From Phycisphaera sp. (GTDB lineage Bacteria; Planctomycetota; Phycisphaerae; Phycisphaerales; SM1A02), in NCBI GenBank assembly GCA_016124975.1, contig WGMP01000031.1:1-64000 (forward strand): a stretch of DNA of 64,000 bases. Reading direction: 5' to 3'. This document shows, piece by piece, positions 61,188 to 64,000 of this stretch; position 1 is the stretch's first letter, and each line of letters opens with the position of its first letter. A program made the position numbers and the translations under genes. The notes below the pieces were generated by a model that was not told the origin of the DNA, did no database searches, and saw nothing but the letters and a program-made list of their open reading frames with translations.

Positions 61188-63311
61188 ATGCACGACGACG
61201 CGTTCATCCTCCAGAGCCCGTTCCAGCCCATGGGCGACCAGCCCCAGGCGATCGACGAGCTCTGCGACTCGATCCGGCGCGGCCGCCGCCACCAGGTGCT
61301 CCTCGGCGCGACGGGCACGGGCAAGACCTTCACGATGGCGAACGTGATCGCGCGGACGAACCGCCCCACGCTCCTCGTCTCGCACAACAAGACGCTCGCC
61401 GCGCAGCTCTACGAGGAGATGAAGGAGCTCTTCCCGAAGAACGCGGTGAGCTACTTCGTCAGCTACTACGACTACTACCAGCCCGAGGCCTACATCCCGC
61501 AGCGCGACATCTACATCGAGAAGGACGCCTCGCGCAACGCGGACCTCGACCGCCTGCGCCTCGCGGCGACGAGCCAGCTCCTCTCGCGCCGCGACACGAT
61601 CGTGGTCGCGAGCGTCTCGTGCCTCTACGGCCTCGGCAGCCCGAGCGAGTACCGCAACAAGACGATCTTCATCGAGCGCGGCATGAAGCTCGACCGCCGC
61701 GCGTTCCTGCTCGGGCTCTCGGCGATGCAGTACTCGCGCAACGAGACGGCGCCCGCGCGCGGCAACTTCCGCGTGCGCGGCGACTGCATCGAGGTGTATC
61801 CCGCCTACGAGCAGTACGCGATCCGCATCGACCTCTTCGGCGACGAGGTCGACGCGATCCAGCTCTTCGACCCGACGAGCGGCGAGCTCCTCGCCGACGA
61901 GGAGAAGACCTTCATCTTCCCCGCCGTCCACTACGTGATGCCCGACGAGCAGAAGCAGGTGGCGATCCAGTCGATCCGCGCAGAGCTCGACGCGCGCGTC
62001 GCCGAGCTGCGCGGCGAAGGGAAGCTGCTCGAGGCGCAGCGCCTGCTTGCGCGCACAAAGCACGACCTCGAGATGCTCGAGGAGACGGGCTTCTGCAACG
62101 GGATCGAGAACTACTCGCGGCACTTCGACGGGCGCCCGTCGGGAGCGCGCGCATGGACGCTCCTCGACTACTTCCGCCAGGCCCCCGGCGGCGCGGGCGA
62201 GGACGACTGGCTCGTCATCATCGACGAGTGCCACGTCACGATCCCGCAGATCCGCGGCATGTACTTCGGCGACCGCGCGCGCAAGCAGACGCTCGTCGAC
62301 CACGGGTTCCGGCTGCCGAGCGCGCTCGACAACCGCCCGCTCAAGTTCGAGGAGTTCGTCGAGCTCGTGCCGCAGGTCGTGCACGTGAGCGCGACGCCTG
62401 GCCCGTGGGAGCTCGAGCAGGCGCAGGGAGTCGTCGCCGAGCAGGTGATCCGCCCGACGGGACTCGTCGACCCGCCGATCGAAGTGCGCCCTGCGCGCAC
62501 GCAGGTGCCCGACCTCCTGAAGGAGGCGCGCCTCCGCGCCGAGAAGGGCGAGCGCACGCTCGTCACCGCGCTCACGAAGCGCCTCTGCGAGGACCTCACC
62601 GCGTACCTCCACAAGGAAGGGATGCGCGTCCGCTACCTCCACAGCGAGATCGAGACGCTCGAGCGACTCGAGTTGCTGCGCGACCTGCGCGAGGGCGCGT
62701 TCGATGTCCTCGTGGGCGTGAACCTCCTGCGCGAGGGCCTCGACCTGCCCGAGGTCAGCCTCGTCTGCATCCTCGACGCCGACAAGCAGGGCTTCCTGCG
62801 CAGCCAGTCGAGCCTGATCCAGACGATGGGCCGCGCCGCGCGCAACGCGAACTCGCTCGCGCTCCTCTATGCCGACGAGGTCACCGAGGAGATGCAGAAG
62901 GCGATCGACGAGGTCGAGCGGCGGCGGCGCAAGCAGCTTGCCTACAACGCCGAGCACGGCATCGTGCCGAAGACGATTCAGAAGGCGATCCGCCGCGGCA
63001 TCGAGCTCGAGCTCGCCGCGCACCGCACCGCGCGCCGCGCCGCGGGTGCGACCGACGACGCCGACGACGAGAACGCGCTCGACCGTGAGGAGCTCCTCGG
63101 CCAGCTGCAGGCGGAGATGATGGAGGCCGCCGAGCGCCTCGAGTTCGAGAAGGCCGCGCGACTCCGCGACGAGATCAACAAGCTGAAGTCGCTGCCCGCC
63201 GATGCGCGGCCCGGCGGCGGTCGCGGCAAGAAGCCGGGGGCGTCGGAGCGGCAGCCCTCGAAGGCGGGCATGCCCGGGACCCGCGCCGGCCGCGGCCGCA
63301 AGCGGCGATAG
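61188..63311 (+). CDS. uvrB: Excinuclease ABC subunit B
   Basis: The damage-verifying helicase-like subunit of nucleotide excision repair, 707 residues. Walker A is GATGTGKTF (near 43-51), the beta-hairpin that inserts into DNA is YFVSYYDYYQPEAYIP, and the DEAD-box motif is IIDECHVTIPQIRGMY (DECH where DESH is common). The C-terminal helicase motifs include VGVNLLREGLDLPEVSLV and QTMGRAARN, followed by a UVR motif (LQAEMMEAAERLEFEKAARLRDEI) and a Lys/Arg/Gly-rich tail. Length is normal. The -10 box 11 nt upstream suggests a very short leader. Its partner uvrC is at 157-1725. Confidence 0.96.
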   Translation: MHDDAFILQSPFQPMGDQPQAIDELCDSIRRGRRHQVLLGATGTGKTFTMANVIARTNRPTLLVSHNKTLAAQLYEEMKELFPKNAVSYFVSYYDYYQPEAYIPQRDIYIEKDASRNADLDRLRLAATSQLLSRRDTIVVASVSCLYGLGSPSEYRNKTIFIERGMKLDRRAFLLGLSAMQYSRNETAPARGNFRVRGDCIEVYPAYEQYAIRIDLFGDEVDAIQLFDPTSGELLADEEKTFIFPAVHYVMPDEQKQVAIQSIRAELDARVAELRGEGKLLEAQRLLARTKHDLEMLEETGFCNGIENYSRHFDGRPSGARAWTLLDYFRQAPGGAGEDDWLVIIDECHVTIPQIRGMYFGDRARKQTLVDHGFRLPSALDNRPLKFEEFVELVPQVVHVSATPGPWELEQAQGVVAEQVIRPTGLVDPPIEVRPARTQVPDLLKEARLRAEKGERTLVTALTKRLCEDLTAYLHKEGMRVRYLHSEIETLERLELLRDLREGAFDVLVGVNLLREGLDLPEVSLVCILDADKQGFLRSQSSLIQTMGRAARNANSLALLYADEVTEEMQKAIDEVERRRRKQLAYNAEHGIVPKTIQKAIRRGIELELAAHRTARRAAGATDDADDENALDREELLGQLQAEMMEAAERLEFEKAARLRDEINKLKSLPADARPGGGRGKKPGASERQPSKAGMPGTRAGRGRKRR

Positions 63312-63401
63312 CGGCCCCTCTTCCTTGGAGGCCGCGAACGCAGGAATCTCCGAGGCGCACGATCCGCGGAAGCCGCCGCGAGCGCGCGGCGATCACCCTT
63401 C

Positions 63402-63407
63402 TACAAT
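63402..63407 (+). promoter_or_regulatory. -10 box of the DJ-1/PfpI lipoprotein gene (leaderless-type)
   Basis: TACAAT ends 10 nt before ATG 63418, with no ribosome-binding site. Confidence 0.5.
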
Positions 63408-63417
63408 CGCCTCCGCC

Positions 63418-64000
63418 ATGCACACGACCACCACGCAGCGACTCCGCGCGCTTCTCCTTCCCTGCCTCGCGCTCCTCGCCTCGATTGGCTGTGCGACGAG
63501 CCCCGACCCGACCTCAGACGCGGCGCCCGCGCCCGGCGCGAAGCGCGTGGCGATCGTGCTCACGAATCACGCGCAGCTCGGCGACACGGGAAAGCCGACG
63601 GGCTTCTACCTCTCGGAGGCCACGCACCCCTACGAGGTGTTCCACAAGGCGGGCTACGAGATCGACTTCCTGTCGCCGAAGGGCGGCGAGGCGCCGATGG
63701 ACGGGGTCGATCGCAACGACCCGATCAACGCCGCGTTCCTCGACGACGAAGCGCTGCTCGCGCGCACGAAGTCGACGACTCCGATCGCAAAGGCGATGTC
63801 GGTTCCCTACGACGCGGTCTTCTTCGCCGGCGGCCACGGCACGATGTGGGACTTTCCGAACGATGCGGGCGTGCAGGACCTGATCCGCACGGTCTACGAG
63901 CGCGGCGGCGTGGTCGCGGCCGTGTGTCACGGTCCTGCGGCGCTCGTGAACGCCCGTCTGTCGAGCGGCATGTACCTCGTCGCAGGCAAGGAGGTCTCCG
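63418..64000 (+). CDS. DJ-1/PfpI-family lipoprotein (3' end outside the window)
   Basis: The open frame runs off the window after 194 codons. A signal peptide with lipobox SIGC (Cys near residue 25) is followed by a type 1 glutamine amidotransferase-like domain. The family Glu is in GFYLSEATHPYEVF and the nucleophile Cys is in VVAAVCHGPAAL; GGHGTMWDFP precedes it. This pattern resembles Hsp31/glyoxalase III-type members of the DJ-1 superfamily, which handle glyoxals or damaged proteins. An exported lipoprotein form is less usual. Promoter just upstream suggests an independent gene. Confidence 0.85.
   Translation, partial: MHTTTTQRLRALLLPCLALLASIGCATSPDPTSDAAPAPGAKRVAIVLTNHAQLGDTGKPTGFYLSEATHPYEVFHKAGYEIDFLSPKGGEAPMDGVDRNDPINAAFLDDEALLARTKSTTPIAKAMSVPYDAVFFAGGHGTMWDFPNDAGVQDLIRTVYERGGVVAAVCHGPAALVNARLSSGMYLVAGKEVS

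Noticed and set aside
63311-63336. Terminator directly after uvrB
   Set aside because: GCGGCC and GGCCGC can pair, but the stem has a bulge and no T run follows.

Overview
The window is a very GC-rich bacterial chromosome segment, most likely from a planctomycete of the class Phycisphaerae. The evidence is three secreted proteins ending in the short planctomycetal dockerin-like tail (motif LSAWG), a PEP-CTERM-like protein ending in a Gly/Leu helix and RRRR, a complete MoxR/DUF58/Bat operon, and several conserved proteins of a kind I associate with planctomycetes. Genes are tightly packed, with many ATGA, GTGA or TTGA stop/start overlaps. I see no insertion sequence, prophage, integrase or CRISPR array, so this looks like core chromosome.

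Layout. 0-5 kb: possible gene end, uvrC, a Cys-rich repeat lipoprotein followed by a 14-bp tandem repeat, a DUF4920 lipoprotein and dihydroorotase. 4.6-12.7 kb: two related secreted vanadium-haloperoxidase-like proteins on the minus strand, with a class III aminotransferase and an RND exporter between them on the plus strand. 12.8-18.2 kb: a DinG-type helicase, tRNA-Ser(GCU) followed by 72-bp repeats, a PEP-CTERM-like protein, sucC and a HAD phosphatase. 18.2-21.8 kb: two poorly known genes, a small conserved protein and a beta-hydroxyacid dehydrogenase. 22.0-30.8 kb: the eight-gene moxR-DUF58-DUF4381-batABCDE-like operon, closed by a bidirectional terminator and tRNA-Ser(CGA). 31-38 kb: an EamA protein, a secreted Cys-rich dockerin protein, rpoZ-coaC, clc-rnpA-yidD and a fumarylacetoacetase-family gene. 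38-54 kb: an ABC-2 export locus, three SPFH (HflK/HflC-type) proteins, a second ABC-2 permease, and a tandem pair of secreted ClpP-class proteins of which one has lost its catalytic residues. 53.4-64 kb: sugar isomerase-like protein, cmk, plsC and cca, then gcvH, a LolD/FtsX-type ABC transporter, uvrB and the start of a DJ-1/PfpI lipoprotein.

How the genes fit together. uvrC and uvrB, at opposite ends, are two parts of nucleotide excision repair. The Bat operon combines an AAA+ ATPase with VWA-domain membrane proteins. SPFH proteins and ClpP/NfeD-class proteases are known functional partners, so 43.5-53.2 kb may be a membrane-protein quality-control region. 

Regulation visible in sequence. 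At least ten genes have a TAnnnT-like (or CACAAT) -10 box ending only 6-11 nt before the start codon and no Shine-Dalgarno sequence, which suggests frequent leaderless transcription. Short intergenic tandem repeats (14, 14, 17 and 72 bp units) occur at four places. Functions rest on motif reading by eye; no database search was possible.
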